Shown here: one piece after another, positions 48,277 to 59,081 of the stretch
Numbering within the stretch: position 1 is the first letter of the stretch
Layout of the letters: every line of letters starts with the position of its first letter
Assembly (NCBI GenBank): GCA_032622095.1
Contig: CP136066.1
Location: 229,034,961-229,098,960 of the forward strand
Source: Siphonodentalium dalli
Lineage: Eukaryota; Mollusca; Scaphopoda; Gadilida; Siphonodentaliidae
Direction of reading: 5' to 3'
Length of the DNA stretch: 64,000 nucleotides
The notes under the pieces: model-generated
Databases searched by the model: none
Told to the model about the DNA's origin: nothing
Seen by the model: only the letters and a program-made list of their open reading frames with translations
Program-made: the position numbers and the translations under genes

Positions 48277-50002
48277 GTATATATATCTTTATTTCCTCCA
48301 TTCACGGAGAGTTATGAATAATATAAATTGACAAAAGGAAATTCAAATAATACAAGAACAGTAAACATATATACAGTGGACATAACAACAAAGAATAGTC
48401 GCTAGGAGTTCAGCAAGCATACCCACACACGCATACACCATGTATATATTGATACGAACAGACACCCATCGTACATACTCGCACGCCATCATACATGCAA
48501 ATCCCACTCTAATACATGCATGCACACATACATATCCATACTCACACACAGACATATATTCATACACGCATAAAACATACATGCAATACATATACATGTG
48601 CTCATATGCCACGGTGCTATATATATATATATATATATATATAAACAGCGCGCACACATACATACATACATCGCACAGACGCATGACCCATCACAGTGAT
48701 GACACACACCAGCACACACACACACCCTCACACACAGCCGACGCCCGCAGGCTATAGCGTATAAACACAAGCACATACACACAGCTTAAATACTGGAGTA
48801 TGCTGACACACATATAGGTAGACAGTTATACTAATTGACTGTATGTATACAGATGCATATATGCATATACAATGTATGGTTCATGAACATGAAATAGTAT
48901 TTAGACACATGTATTAGATTTTGTACTATGTAATCAAGGTTATGTTGAGTTTCTTAAGCTGTTGTTCTTATAACTTGACGTCCGCGTTGTCGATTAGACT
49001 TGTCTGAATTGTGTGATAAGCATGCCATAGGCAATATGTGCTACAGACCATGAAGTCTGTGAACATGTCAGCTTCACAAATGATATCGAATAATTCACTT
49101 GGCCGTGCAGTGAGGAAAACATTTAATTGGATATCTGGACTGAGGCTATCCAGTTTTAGAATACATGGAATATCGAATTTATTCATCAGTTCATACCATA
49201 TATCATTGCGGTATTCCGCAATCGCTGGGCAGTTCATAATAACATGTAAGGGGAAATCATCGTAATCCCCACCACACTTGCTACAAGTTAGTGATACGGA
49301 CCCAGTACAAGATATGATTCCACCCACAGTCAGGTATGCTATTTTGTGTCTTGGGAATTTTCGACAGCAGCGCCACAGGTGAGAGACAGTTAACTTTGGA
49401 TGTATGTTATGAAAGCGATGGAGTGATTTGTCGCTCGCCGCGCTTTCCCATTCGGATTCTGTATAATCGGAAATTGCCTTGCGCACTATACCTTTCCAAA
49501 TCTGCTTTGTTGGGAAATCACTATGAGATACATAATTGGTGAGGTATGGCATCAACTGGTGGCTCTCTATGATATCTACAATGTCGGCAATGAATGAATA
49601 CTTAGAAACCCCAGTTATGAAGAAAGAGTGCAGCCTTAGCAAGAATACAGATTTGGCTGCCTTCTCTGTACTGAGAGTACACAAGCTGCTGAAAAATAGG
49701 AGCTTCTTTTTTTCAATAAAACTTTTAGCATTTCCGATACCCATTAACCCTTCTGCGATGTTGGTACGTGTTTGATAATGAAGACCTTGAATCTTTTTAA
49801 GACAAAATCGGTGCGTTCTTTCCAGAGACAAAATATCAGAATCAGTCATACCACACAGCAGTTCGCATCCGAAGAGGCCCCTTGGTAAAACGATGGATGT
49901 GTATAATTTCCTACTGCTTGTTGGGGTTATACCACCTGCATACATACCTATGTTCGACAGTGAGAAATAGCTTGATCTGAGTTTTGCAAAACTAACTGTC
50001 AA
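48277..50002 (-). pseudogene. 5'-truncated LINE, C-terminal 344 codons intact
   Basis: A different LINE from that of the 6.2-kb units. The open frame (50002-48968) starts after the catalytic palm. It holds the thumb region (SSRKLYTSIVLPRGLFGCEL, ERTHRFCLKKIQGL) and the C-terminal zinc-binding motif CSKCGGDYDDFPLHVIMNC. The RT active site and endonuclease are missing. The 3' UTR (48967-48277) holds CA-rich tracts and ends GGAAATAAAGATATATATAC, a short microsatellite tail typical of this class. The frame is intact though functionless alone, suggesting a fairly young insertion. Confidence 0.85.
48420..48790. repeat. CA/CATA-rich and (AT)n microsatellite tract
   Basis: Dense ACACAC, ACATACATAC and an (AT)n run at about 48620-48642. 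Overlapping ORFs on both strands are low-complexity artefacts. Confidence 0.9.
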
Positions 50003-50104
50003 GTCTCAAGCAAGGTTTCGGTCAACATTGTATGGCTATATAAATCACTAAGCACTCACATGACGCAAACATTCTATTATTGGCTGACCTCGGGTTAAGT
50101 CAGA

Positions 50105-50215
50105 ACGAATCGTGTTATGTTCCAGGTTTTCTGCTCAGTCTGCTGTGATGATTCGCTTTCACGTGTGTATGCTCAAGTTGTACCCACTAACCAAGTTATC
50201 CCTACCATCTAGGAA
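50105..50215. repeat. Dispersed ~110-bp segment, inverted copy at 55115-55212
   Basis: AACGAATCGTGTTATGTTCC and TTGTACCCACTAACCAAGTT recur in reverse complement at 55115-55212. Fragments of one repeat family. Confidence 0.75.
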
Positions 50216-50260
50216 AGCCCAGGTTAGACCGTCAACTTCTGGGTTGCCCTGGCTAATGTA

Positions 50261-51623
50261 CCCTGCTGGACAAAACAAGTGTCCATTGGCACCGCAGTGT
50301 ATTTGCCGTTCGGCCGCGGTGTCAGAGTTTGTAACTGCAGTTGAGCACCGCGGCCGAGCGGCAAGTACACCACGGCCGAACGTCAAGTACACATGTACAC
50401 CATGGCCGAAAAGCAACTACAACGGTGCCAAATGGCATGTACACCGTGGTTAGATTTCTGGTTTGTATTGTCTTTTTTCAGTTTAATGAATGTACTAGTA
50501 CACAGCGGCAACTACACCATGGCCGAATGGCAAATACACCGCGGCCCAACTGTAGGCCTATAACGATACGCTTGGTTACGATACGATACGTATCGCGATA
50601 CGGGTCCAACGATACGCAAATTTTTATCCCACGAGTAAATAGCTATTCAACACTCCAAATTTGCACAACTCTCATATTGAGTTTTAATGATAGTTTTTCT
50701 AATATTACTGTGGACTTTCATAATTGTTTAGTTATATGTGTATTGTAGTATGTAGTAATGTACTATGCTCGTACACATCCAGAAATACCAGTACAACATG
50801 ACACATTGATACTGAAGACGGTAAAAGAGTTAAAAAGTTTCTCACTCATCTGTTTATATATCACATAATCATAACAGCTGGCTGAGAATGATGTCGTTTC
50901 AAATGGTGCGACATGTTGGTCGTAACACCAGTCTTGTAAGAGGTTGTAGCTGAACATAATTTGCAGATCGTTTTAGTTCTGTCTGTCTTAATGGATGGCT
51001 TTCCATCCTCTTCAACGGTGTACCGGTACGTCCCAAAACCGAAATAATGCCAGATTTTCGACCTGTATAGGCCGCTGTCGGATTGACAAGTTTAAACTTT
51101 CTTGGGCAGACATCTTTCCACGGCCCACGTGTTGTTGTTTTGCGCAGACGATATTTCCAATATAGTAGTATTTGATTTGTTGAAATCACAGCAGTTCATC
51201 AAATTAAACCAATCGGAGCATGACTTACAGTCTGAGGCTAGGTTATGGAGGTCAGTCATTTCACTTCGGCCAACCTTTGTGTCAAAGGTCAAAGTGTGAG
51301 CTCACGGAAACAAACGAAATTTACAGATTTACTTCCGTTAACACTTCGTAAGCATTCACAGCTTATGGAAACGAACGAGGGGACCCGATTGACTTCGTAT
51401 GGTAACTGCATAATACGGAAGCGGAAGTGTATCGAAATTTCAGACAAATGAATCTCATATAGAATCACGAATGACGAATCGCGATGAATCGAAATTGCGA
51501 TGAATCGTTACAGGCCTACCCAACTGTAGTTAGCTGGTGGAGCCGCGGTGTAGTTGCATTTCGGCTGCGGTGGCAATGCTAACCGCACCGTGGTTAAGTG
51601 GACACTTGTTTTGCCCAGCAGGG
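50261..51623. mobile_element. MITE with 25-bp TIR and TA duplication, split by hAT element B
   Basis: Ends CCCTGCTGGACAAAACAAGT and (complemented) CCCTGCTGGGCAAAACAAGT, extending to GTCCA, with TA on each side (50259-50260, 51624-51625). Net length without the nested element is about 390 bp. Interior is rich in GCCGCGGTG and GGCCGAA..GCAA.TACACC motifs. Confidence 0.85.
50553..51518 (-). mobile_element. 966-bp non-autonomous hAT element B with BED finger and 8-bp TSD
   Basis: Terminal inverted repeats TAGGCCTATAACGAT and TAGGCCTGTAACGAT (right end complemented), 8-bp duplications CCCAACTG (50545-50552, 51519-51526). On the - strand (about 51052-50860) a BED zinc finger is open: WHYFGFGTYRYTV, KTICKLCSATT, TTNMSHHLKRHHS, with the expected aromatic, CxxC and H-x4-H positions. 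The transposase catalytic core is missing. It sits inside the MITE at 50261-51623. Confidence 0.92.
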
Positions 51624-51828
51624 TAAAAAAGCTTGGTGAGAAAGCTTATGGTACATAAACCCGAGGCATCTGGGAGACTAATGCTGTATGGTATTTTCGT
51701 TAATCATCAACACCGAGGTACCATATGCAAACAAACGCTGTCTTACACCGCCAACATTATTAGGTCAACTTCCGTGTGTACATGTACATGTATGCGTGTG
51801 TGCGTGATTCGTCAACAATACAGGCTAC

Positions 51829-52380
51829 AGGTCGTACCTTTGGTCAGATCATTATGAAATTTCACATAGCTGTTGACATCAACATTAGACCGGAACGATT
51901 CATTTTGGGGTCATTCGAAAAAAAACATGGCCACCAGCGGCCATCTTGGATTTCAATATTCAATCCATTAGAACGGTCTACAGGTCGTACTGTTCGTCTG
52001 ATCATCATGAAATTTGTCATGGATGTTAATATTGACAAGTACCGTAGATGGGAAACGAGTACTTTTGGGGTCATTCGGCCAAAAAACATGGCCGCTGGCA
52101 GCTATCTTGGATCCTTTGGCATGGGCTACAGGTCGTACCTTTGGTCGGATCATCATAAAATTTGTCATGAATGTTAACAATGACATGTATATGGGAAACG
52201 AGTACTGTTGGGGTCATTCGGCCAAAAAACATGGCCGCCAGCAGCCATCTTGGATTTTACTCTTTGTATGACTAAATCCTTTAGCACACGCTACAGGTCA
52301 TACCTTTAGTCTGATCATCATGAAATTTGTCATGGCTGTTGATATTGGAATGTAGATGGGTACGAGTCATTTTGGGGCCA
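51829..52380. repeat. ~165-bp interspersed repeats, about 3 copies
   Basis: Units with ACAGGTCGTACCTTTGGTC, ATGAAATTTGTCATG, TTTTGGGGTCATTCGGCCAA, ACATGGCCGC and CATCTTGGATTTTACTC. Same family at 56040-57260 and 57375-57620. Confidence 0.85.
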
Positions 52381-52428
52381 TATAATGGCATGGCAAATTA
52401 AAGATACTGCACAGACTGGCTTCACTTA

Positions 52429-54216
52429 CTCTCGGGCTCCAAATAAAAGTGCAGTCCCAAATAATAGTACAGGGGGGGGGGGGGAATTCCATTGAAAGTT
52501 AATAAAAGTGCAGACCCAAATAAAAATGCAAGGGGGGACTCTGAGCAAAACTTCAACATGCCTGGTTAAACAAATTATTTTTATAGTACCGTACAAATGT
52601 AGGTCAAGTACAGGAATCAACAAAGTACATGTATGTGTCATGTGGTGTTTTTTCAACATTAAAGGTACACAATCCGATTAAGCGCCCCTAAATTACTATT
52701 TCATTGGCTTCAGAGGTAGAAAATATTTGATTCGAGTCAAGGAACTTATTCATCAAAGCTCAGAGCTATTAGATATTGATTTTTGAAGTTTGTAATTTTC
52801 TCGAGATGTGGTACTAATAATTGCCCCTAAGTTTGTAATTTTCTCGAGATGTGTAGAAATAATTTCCCCAGAAAAACTTATTCAAACAGACAAAGATGGA
52901 TAACTCTAAAATCAAGTGCATTAATAACGCAATTTTCATAGCATCAAAATTAATGATTGTGCAGACCCAAATAAGCACTGTGCATGGGGGAAATTTCCCA
53001 CGAAAATAATAACATATTTTTAGGTGCATGCCAGTGTTCACGCTGGACCGAAAAAAAGTTTAGCCAAAAGTTTAGCCAAATGAAAATTTTATTAGCCAAA
53101 TGAAAAAAACTTTAGCCAAATGTTTTTTGGCCAAATTAAATCATCGTTTTCTGGTCGGTTCACAATTAATGACTAAAACGTAAAATCTAACAGACAAAGG
53201 TAAAATACTCAATAATTTAAATAATTTTGATGAACTAGAAGTATTTTTGAATATATCATTTATTAAAAATTTATTAATCTTTATGTGAAAGAGTGATTTG
53301 GGGGGGGGGGACCCGGGGTTGTCCTTCTTAATGTCATTATTTTTTTGTTTTATATCAATATCTATTTTTAAATCATTAAATATTTATCCTTGCGAAAATA
53401 TCTAAGTGACATCTGGAAACTAATAACTTAATATTGTTACGCCATTATCAAATTACAATCTGTCATAAAAGCATGCATATTATTTTGACTGTATCGGTAT
53501 TGACGACAAATAGCCACAAAATATCTGTCGTGATTCACATTTGGCTGATTAAGCTATTATCTTACACTTGGTGCTCATAAACCTCGACCGTCATAAATAC
53601 AATGTCATCATAAACATGCATTGTGCAGGCGCGCCGTGAGTGACCAGACAGACAATGGGCTGAATGGGGGATTAGGGGATTAAATGTAAAAATTTATAAT
53701 GACCTTTTGCTGCTTCGTGCAGAGTGACGTAATCTTTCTCCAGATTAAAACAGCCTGCACATGTTACGAACAAATTGCTTATATACCGGCGTCAATGCAC
53801 TTTACAAAACATTGCTTTCTTCACATTGTCATAATTCAACCACGGTCGGTTTAATGTCCATGCGTCTTTGAATGTCCGTCTTGTGAAAACTAAAGATGAT
53901 TGCATATCACTTTGTGATCGCTTGGTTGATAGAGTTGTCGATCGGTTTTCCCTTTGTACGATATTTCATAAGTACGAAAATAATGAAATACTTTCGTCAC
54001 CTAACTTCGTCTTGAATGTCGATCTATTGAGCGCTTTTATTAATTAGCTTTCTGGCTCCATGCTTTCAGTCTCCATTTGGGTTCAAAAAAAGTTTAGCCA
54101 AAAGTTTAGCCAAATGAAATTTTTATTAGCCAAATTCGAAAAAGATTAGCCATTGGCTAATTTGGCTACCGACAGCGTGAACACTGGTGCATGCATGTTT
54201 ATTTGGAGCCCAAGAG
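52429..54216. mobile_element. Second copy of the 13387 MITE, split by hAT element A
   Basis: Ends CTCTCGGGCTCCAAATAAA and CTCTTGGGCTCCAAATAAA (complemented) with TA on both sides (52427-52428, 54217-54218). Contains an extra internal segment (about 52660-52940) absent from the copy at 13387. hAT element A is nested near its right end. Confidence 0.85.
53032..54186 (-). mobile_element. 1155-bp hAT element A (copy 2) with 8-bp TSD
   Basis: Same 14-bp CAGTGTTCACGCTG inverted repeats as at 44931, inverted orientation, with 8-bp duplications GTGCATGC (53024-53031, 54187-54194). The zinc-finger segment is recognisable in reverse (about 53850-53680) but more decayed. Confidence 0.92.
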
Positions 54217-54218
54217 TA

Positions 54219-55387
54219 TGGGTTATGTTGTTAAAAACACTACATAACACCAGGCGCCTCGGGTTGGGGTCATTTAATGTTCAGGACGTCAGGGTTCAAT
54301 GGGTTAAGTGAAGGGTAGGCCTACATATGTTTTTAAAAAATGTGCTAATGGGTACACAGGGTTTGCTATCGGTGGCAACGCAGTTACTCCAACTGTGTTC
54401 CATAATGTATGGGGGCAATTGGCAGTTTTTTCAGTTCATTTTCATTGTAAATGTGAACAGTTATTCTCTAGCATAAATTGCAGCCCTCTTAATTTACGTT
54501 GTTTGGCTTCGGCAATGTGCTACGGCAACCCTTTGTATTGGCCCAGTTTGCTTCAGCATGCCCGATTACCGTAGCCAATTATGAGTACCGGTACTGAAAT
54601 TGTGACCGGAAGTAATTTGAAATGAGAATTCATAACTTGTGGGCAAAATACGCCCTTGAAAAACGGGGTGATACCCCGGTGAAGACCATTGTATTGTTGT
54701 TAGTATACGGTATCCACAGCGGTATAAATATGGTCACTGCTGTGGAATTACGGTACTGTTTGGTCAGGGACATGGCCAGAGGGTCTCCATTGTGGGGGTG
54801 GTGTCCACGTCGGGAAATTTCAACACTGCACCCCCTCCCCCTTGAATCTGACCAAAAACCCAATTTTGCATAATTCCATTCGCACCTTGCAACCCCAGCT
54901 TGCCCCTCAATGCTCAGGCCTAATAACCTAGATATATTAATAAACCATGGTTCTATATACCGGTACCCGGTATCAGAACATTCAGATTTCTGAACCTCAA
55001 AATTCCATAAATACACAGAACGTCATGAAGTGTAAATGGGTTTGTCGATATGGCACGAGTGCTGTCATGGAAGGATACACAAGAGGGGATGGGTTCACAT
55101 CAGAAGATTGTTTGCAAGATGGTCGGGATAACTTGGTTAGTGGGTACAACTTGGGCATGTGAAAGCGAGTCATCACAACATAAAACCTGGAACATAACAC
55201 GATTCGTTCTGTGTCCAGTAAATATTTAGTAACACATGTTTCCTATACGAGATCTGAATACCAACTAACTTAATGTTACCAGTCAATGTGATTATGTCCC
55301 AAACCATGTAAACTCGGGATTAGTTTGTGCCACACTCAGGAAGATTATAATCCCCACTCTATGCTAAACCAGGTCATACGTGTGTAT
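54219..55387. other. Non-coding, nothing firm
   Basis: Contains the dispersed ~100-bp segment at 55115-55212. Otherwise no repeat or coding sequence I can support; ORFs of 70-130 codons on both strands lack motifs. Confidence 0.4.
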
Positions 55388-55391
55388 TATA

Positions 55392-55892
55392 CCAGTGCCG
55401 AAGCCAACCCACCCAAACTCAGTTGCGGTAGTTTATGACAAAAAAATTGCTTTAGTATATCTGGGATAAATCGGGACCATCTTTCATACGGTACTTTGCG
55501 ATAATTACTTTGCGATATTATATTTGACTGATAAATCACAAACAAATTTGCGACACTTTACCTTTGCGATTGCAAAGGTATGTTAATTTGTTTGCAAAGT
55601 ATTTAACATTTTTATCGCAAAGATGATTGCTATTCTGTTATATAAAATTGCAAAGATGTTTGCAATTTATCGCCAAGTTTTGCGATTTATCAACATGTAC
55701 TTTTACATAGATATTTGGAAAGTGACACGAGGGTTTTCAAAACTTGAACCCAAATTTGTTTGTGATTTATCAGTCAAAGATATAGCAAAGTAATTATCGC
55801 AAAGTATGAAAGATATACTAAAGCAATTTTTTGGTCAGAAACTGCCGCAACTGAGATTGGGTGGGTCGGCTTCGGCGCTGGTATTCCAGTCC
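55392..55892. mobile_element. ~500-bp foldback element with ~150-bp arms
   Basis: Left arm starts CCAGTGCCGAAGCCAACCCA and right arm is its complement (TGGGTGGGTCGGCTTCGGCG). Arms include ACTTTGCGATAATTACTTTG and GATAAATCACAAACAAATTT. Possible TA target duplication (TA|CCAG ... CTGG|TA). No ORF. Confidence 0.75.
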
Positions 55893-56039
55893 CTATGTTG
55901 TTAGTTTGATTTAAACTTTGGGAAAGTCGAAAAATTATTAAAACAAAAAAACAGCGGTGTTTGAACAAGATGTCAATAAATTAGCTGACAGTGACACTCG
56001 AAAATCTTGGCGCAAATGCTTTTTAATTCAACTTACTTT

Positions 56040-57260
56040 GTAAGTTTGAGCTATTGCCATGGCTTGGCATCCGTCGTCAGTGTGTCCGTCGACAATTTCC
56101 TTTGGCGCGGGCTACAGGTCGTATCTTTGGTCTGATCTTTATGAAATTTGTCATGAATGTTGACATTGACATGTAGATGGGAACGAGTCATTTTGGGATC
56201 ATTCGGCCAAAAAATATGGCCGCTGGTGGCCATCTTGGATTTAAAAATTAAATCCATTGGCGCGGGCTACAGGCCATACTGTTTGTGTGATCATCATAAA
56301 ATTTGTCATGAATGTTGACATTTACATGTAGATGGGAACGAGTCATTTTAGGATCATTCTGCCAAAAAACATGGCCGCTGGTGGCCATCTTGGATTTTAC
56401 TCTTTGCATCACTAAATCCTTTGACACATCCTACAGACCACAGCTCTGATCCGACCATCACCAAACTTCATACGGATCATCGGGGCGACCTCTAGATGGG
56501 AACGAGTCATTTTGGGGTCATTTCGCCAAAAAACATGGCCGCCATCAGCCATCTTGGATTTTACTCTTTGCATCACTAAATACTTTGGCGCGGGCTACTG
56601 GTCGTATCTTTGGTCTGATCTTTATGAAATTTATCATGAATATTGACATTGGCATGTGGATGGGAACGAATCATTTTGAAGTCATTCGGCCAAAAAACAT
56701 GGCGTCTGGTGGCCATCTTGGATTTAAAAATTAAATCCATTGGCGCGGGCTACAGGCCGTACTGTTTGTGTGATCATCATTAAATTTGTCATGAATGTTG
56801 ACATTTACATGTAGATGGGAACGAGTCATTTTAGGATCATTTGGCCAAAAAAAATGGCCACCGGCAGCCATATTGGATTTTACTCTTTGCATCACTAAAT
56901 ACTTTGACACACCATACATACCACATCCCTGATCTGATCATCACCAAACTTCATATAATGGATCATCGGGGTGACCTCTTGATGGGAACAAGTCATTTTA
57001 GGGTCATATGGCAAAAAAATATGGCCACCAATGGCCATTTTGGATTTTACTCTTTGTATGACTAAATATTTCTACAAAATCCATTAGCATGAGTTATAGA
57101 CCAATCTGTTTCTTTGATCTTTATGAAATTTGTCATGGATGTTGACATTGACATGTAGATGAGTTTTAGAATTTATTCTTTGCATCACTAGATCCTTTGG
57201 CACACCCTACATACCACATCCCTCCATTTACTGTAAACCATTAAATTATTCCCCTACCTA
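56040..57260. repeat. ~165-bp interspersed repeats, about 7 copies
   Basis: Tandem copies of the family at 51829, alternating between GGCGCGGGCTACAGG and CACACC.TACA.ACCACA sub-types. Another partial copy is at 57375-57620, joined to the palindromic array. Confidence 0.85.
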
Positions 57261-57628
57261 AGTTGAGCTATAGTGTCATTGACACTTTCATTTGCTATTA
57301 TATCGCCTTAGTTGTGGAAAGCGACAAAATCCCCAAAAAATTACTGAATGTTGCTACTGCCTTTCATTTATTACTGTAGCTCAACTTACTTTGCAAGTTT
57401 GAGCTATTGCCATGGGTTGGCGTCTGTCGTGCGTGTGTATGTGTGTCCGTCAACAATTTCCATTGGCGCGGGCTACAGGTCGTACCTTTGGTCTGATATT
57501 TATGAATGTTGACATTGACATGTAGTTGGGAACGAGTCATTTTGGGGTCATTCGGCCAAAAAACATGGCCATTTTGGATTTCAAACTTAAATCCATTGGC
57601 GCGGGCTACATGTCGTAAGTAGTAATGG

Positions 57629-57812
57629 TGGGCACTATGGCCCAGTACCCCCCAGACATGGGCACTATGGCCCAGTACCCCCCAGACATGGGCACTATGG
57701 CCCATGGGCCATAGTGCCCATGTCTGGGGGGGTACTGGGCCATAGTGCCCATGTCTGGGGGGTACTGGGCCATAGTGCCCATGTCTGGGGGGTACTGGGC
57801 CATAGTTCCCAC
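57629..57812. repeat. Palindromic array of a 30-bp unit (2.5 copies + 3.5 inverted)
   Basis: Unit GGCACTATGGCCCAGTACCC + CCCAGACATG. Two and a half copies on the left, three and a half inverted on the right, meeting at a perfect palindrome centred near 57704 (GGCCCATGGGCC core). It lies just outside the leftmost identified gene of the virus-like element, so it may mark the element's edge. Small ORFs here are repeat translations. Confidence 0.95.
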
Positions 57813-57952
57813 CCTGAGGATAGATGTTCCTGTCATTGATGTGACATTTCTGATCGAAAAAATGAAAATGGACTTAGAATTATTTTTTTTCAAAAGGAAA
57901 ATCTCACTTTGGAAAATATCAATTAGCAATCAAGAGTTTTTCTTTTCGAATA

Positions 57953-57979
57953 TTTGGTGGCCCTGAAAAGGGCCGTTTT
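57953..57979 (-). terminator. Histone-type 3' stem-loop after the OTU-like gene
   Basis: On the - strand: AAAAC, then GGCCCTTTTCAGGGCC (57974-57959), then ACCAAA. Six-base-pair stem, TTTC loop and flanks match the metazoan histone-mRNA stem-loop bound by SLBP. It begins about 15-20 nt after the stop codon. A downstream CGAAAAGAAAAACTCTTG element is in the position of a U7-binding (HDE) site. Confidence 0.85.
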
Positions 57980-57993
57980 ATTTTTGTTATAGT

Positions 57994-58458
57994 TTAGAAT
58001 CCGCCACATTGAACTTCTTTGTTCGCCAAAACTTCAATTGATTTGTCTCCTCGCCTCATCCATATTTCGCATTCACAATAATGCTCGTGGCAAACGTGTG
58101 GGATCCACACTAGAGTTATTGATGACTTGAATCTTGGTGTTGATTTGTAGCCGCCTTTGGTAGCATCAAACGTGACGATAGGTCGCTGTATAACAGTCGC
58201 CGCTAATTCAACCATCAATCTTGATTCAGCCAAAAGTGGTGTGCGCCGTAAATCTTGTGCCGACGCACCAAGTTCGTCACTCTCTGCGTAGTACAGGTCA
58301 ACTGCCGCATCTCTCAGAATCATCCATCCATCGGTCGTCCCGTAAACCCCGAGGCTGAGTGCCCTCCAAAACAGCGATATTTCTTCACCGTACACTGCTT
58401 TACAGTATACCCCACCGGCCATTATCTCGTCAAGATCTGTTATGTTTACAGCAGTCAT
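57994..58458 (-). CDS. OTU-like protein, catalytic Cys apparently replaced
   Basis: 154 codons from ATG at 58458. This start is preferred because a TATATA motif lies ~40 nt upstream and the leader CTTTGAATG(T/C)AGAATAA (as read on +) is shared with the gene at 60064. The pattern resembles OTU cysteine proteases (deubiquitinases): EEISLFWRALSLGVYG in place of DGxCLFRALS, then GWMILRDAAVDLYY, LMVELAATVIQRPIVTF, SSITLVWIP and a closing HEHY with the candidate catalytic His. The position where OTU enzymes have Cys holds Ser with a one-residue shift, so activity is doubtful: decayed, or a ubiquitin-binding pseudoenzyme. Followed by a histone-type stem-loop. Divergently paired with the gene at 59082. 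The assignment is pattern-based. Confidence 0.5.
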   Translation of the reverse strand: MTAVNITDLDEIMAGGVYCKAVYGEEISLFWRALSLGVYGTTDGWMILRDAAVDLYYAESDELGASAQDLRRTPLLAESRLMVELAATVIQRPIVTFDATKGGYKSTPRFKSSITLVWIPHVCHEHYCECEIWMRRGDKSIEVLANKEVQCGGF

Positions 58459-58600
58459 CTTTGAATGTAGAATAAGTCTGAAGATCCGTCTTGAACATAT
58501 ATCACGATTGCGCGGGCGGTAGAGAAAGCACATGTCGCATTGACGTTAAAATGACAAATGCTCCCCGACGTTGTGTTTCTTTTCAGTGCATTATCTGTTA
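58459..58600 (-). promoter_or_regulatory. Promoter module of the OTU-like gene
   Basis: Read on the - strand: ACACAACGTCGGGGAGCATT, TTTTAACGTCAATGCGACAT, GTGCTTTCTCTACCGCCCGC, then a TATA-like GTGATATATG about 40 nt before the ATG. The same ordered module, in the opposite orientation, precedes the gene at 59082, so the intergenic region is an imperfect palindrome of two promoters. Confidence 0.7.
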
Positions 58601-58935
58601 GTTTCACCATTTCGATATGATATAGATTAAATTCATGATAGTATATGCAATTAATTAAGATATTTTAACATATGAATTCATCTTCGGTCATAAACGATGA
58701 CCAAGTAAAGTTATCAATTGTAATGATGAAGAAAAATGTTCAGTATGTTTTCTTGTGTTCAGTTTTATGTATAAAATATGTACATTTCCAAAACCAAAAA
58801 CTAGAAAAACATTCCATATTTGCCTAACGAGGTAACAAATATATCAATCATGTGTACCAAATAATAGATAATGATCTAACGAAATAAAAAACATTTGTTT
58901 GATCGCTATGCAATAATGATCAAGAAAAATATGAA
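58601..58935. other. AT-rich core of the divergent intergenic region
   Basis: About 330 bp without an ORF, nearly repeated at 60225-60540 and again, partly, at 60642-60830. It lies between the two promoter modules. Confidence 0.6.
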
Positions 58936-59081
58936 TGCTGATCCGTCTCTGAAAAAACACAACGCCAGGAAACATTTGTCAATTTTAACGTCAATGCGAC
59001 ATGTGATTTCATTGACGCCCGTGTCAAATGTATAAAAATATTTTCGAATTTGATCAACGTTACATTGCATTGCTATCAAAG
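58936..59081 (+). promoter_or_regulatory. Promoter module and TATA box of the 162-aa gene
   Basis: ACACAACGCCAGGAAACATT, TTTTAACGTCAATGCGACAT, GTGATTTCATTGACGCCCGT, then TATAAAAATA at 59031-59040, 42 nt before ATG 59082. The first in-frame ATG (59028) overlaps the TATA box, so 59082 is the likely start. Confidence 0.75.

Noticed and set aside
48343-48782. Cys/Tyr-rich ORFs on both strands
   Set aside because: Low-complexity CA/CATA and AT microsatellite in the LINE 3' region.
57364-57966. ORFs with repeated GHSAHVWGVL or MSGGYWAIVP segments
   Set aside because: Frames through the 30-bp palindromic array; no start context or domain.
57959-57990. Intrinsic (Rho-independent) terminator reading on the + strand (GGCCCTGAAAAGGGCC followed by GTTTTATTTTTG)
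   Set aside because: The context is eukaryotic. In the orientation of the adjoining gene the hairpin is the histone stem-loop with correct flanks, and + strand copies elsewhere (59593, 61343) lack a T-tract.
59028-59081. Upstream ATG (59028) as start of the 162-aa gene
   Set aside because: It overlaps the TATA box TATAAAAATA, so it would not be in the mRNA.
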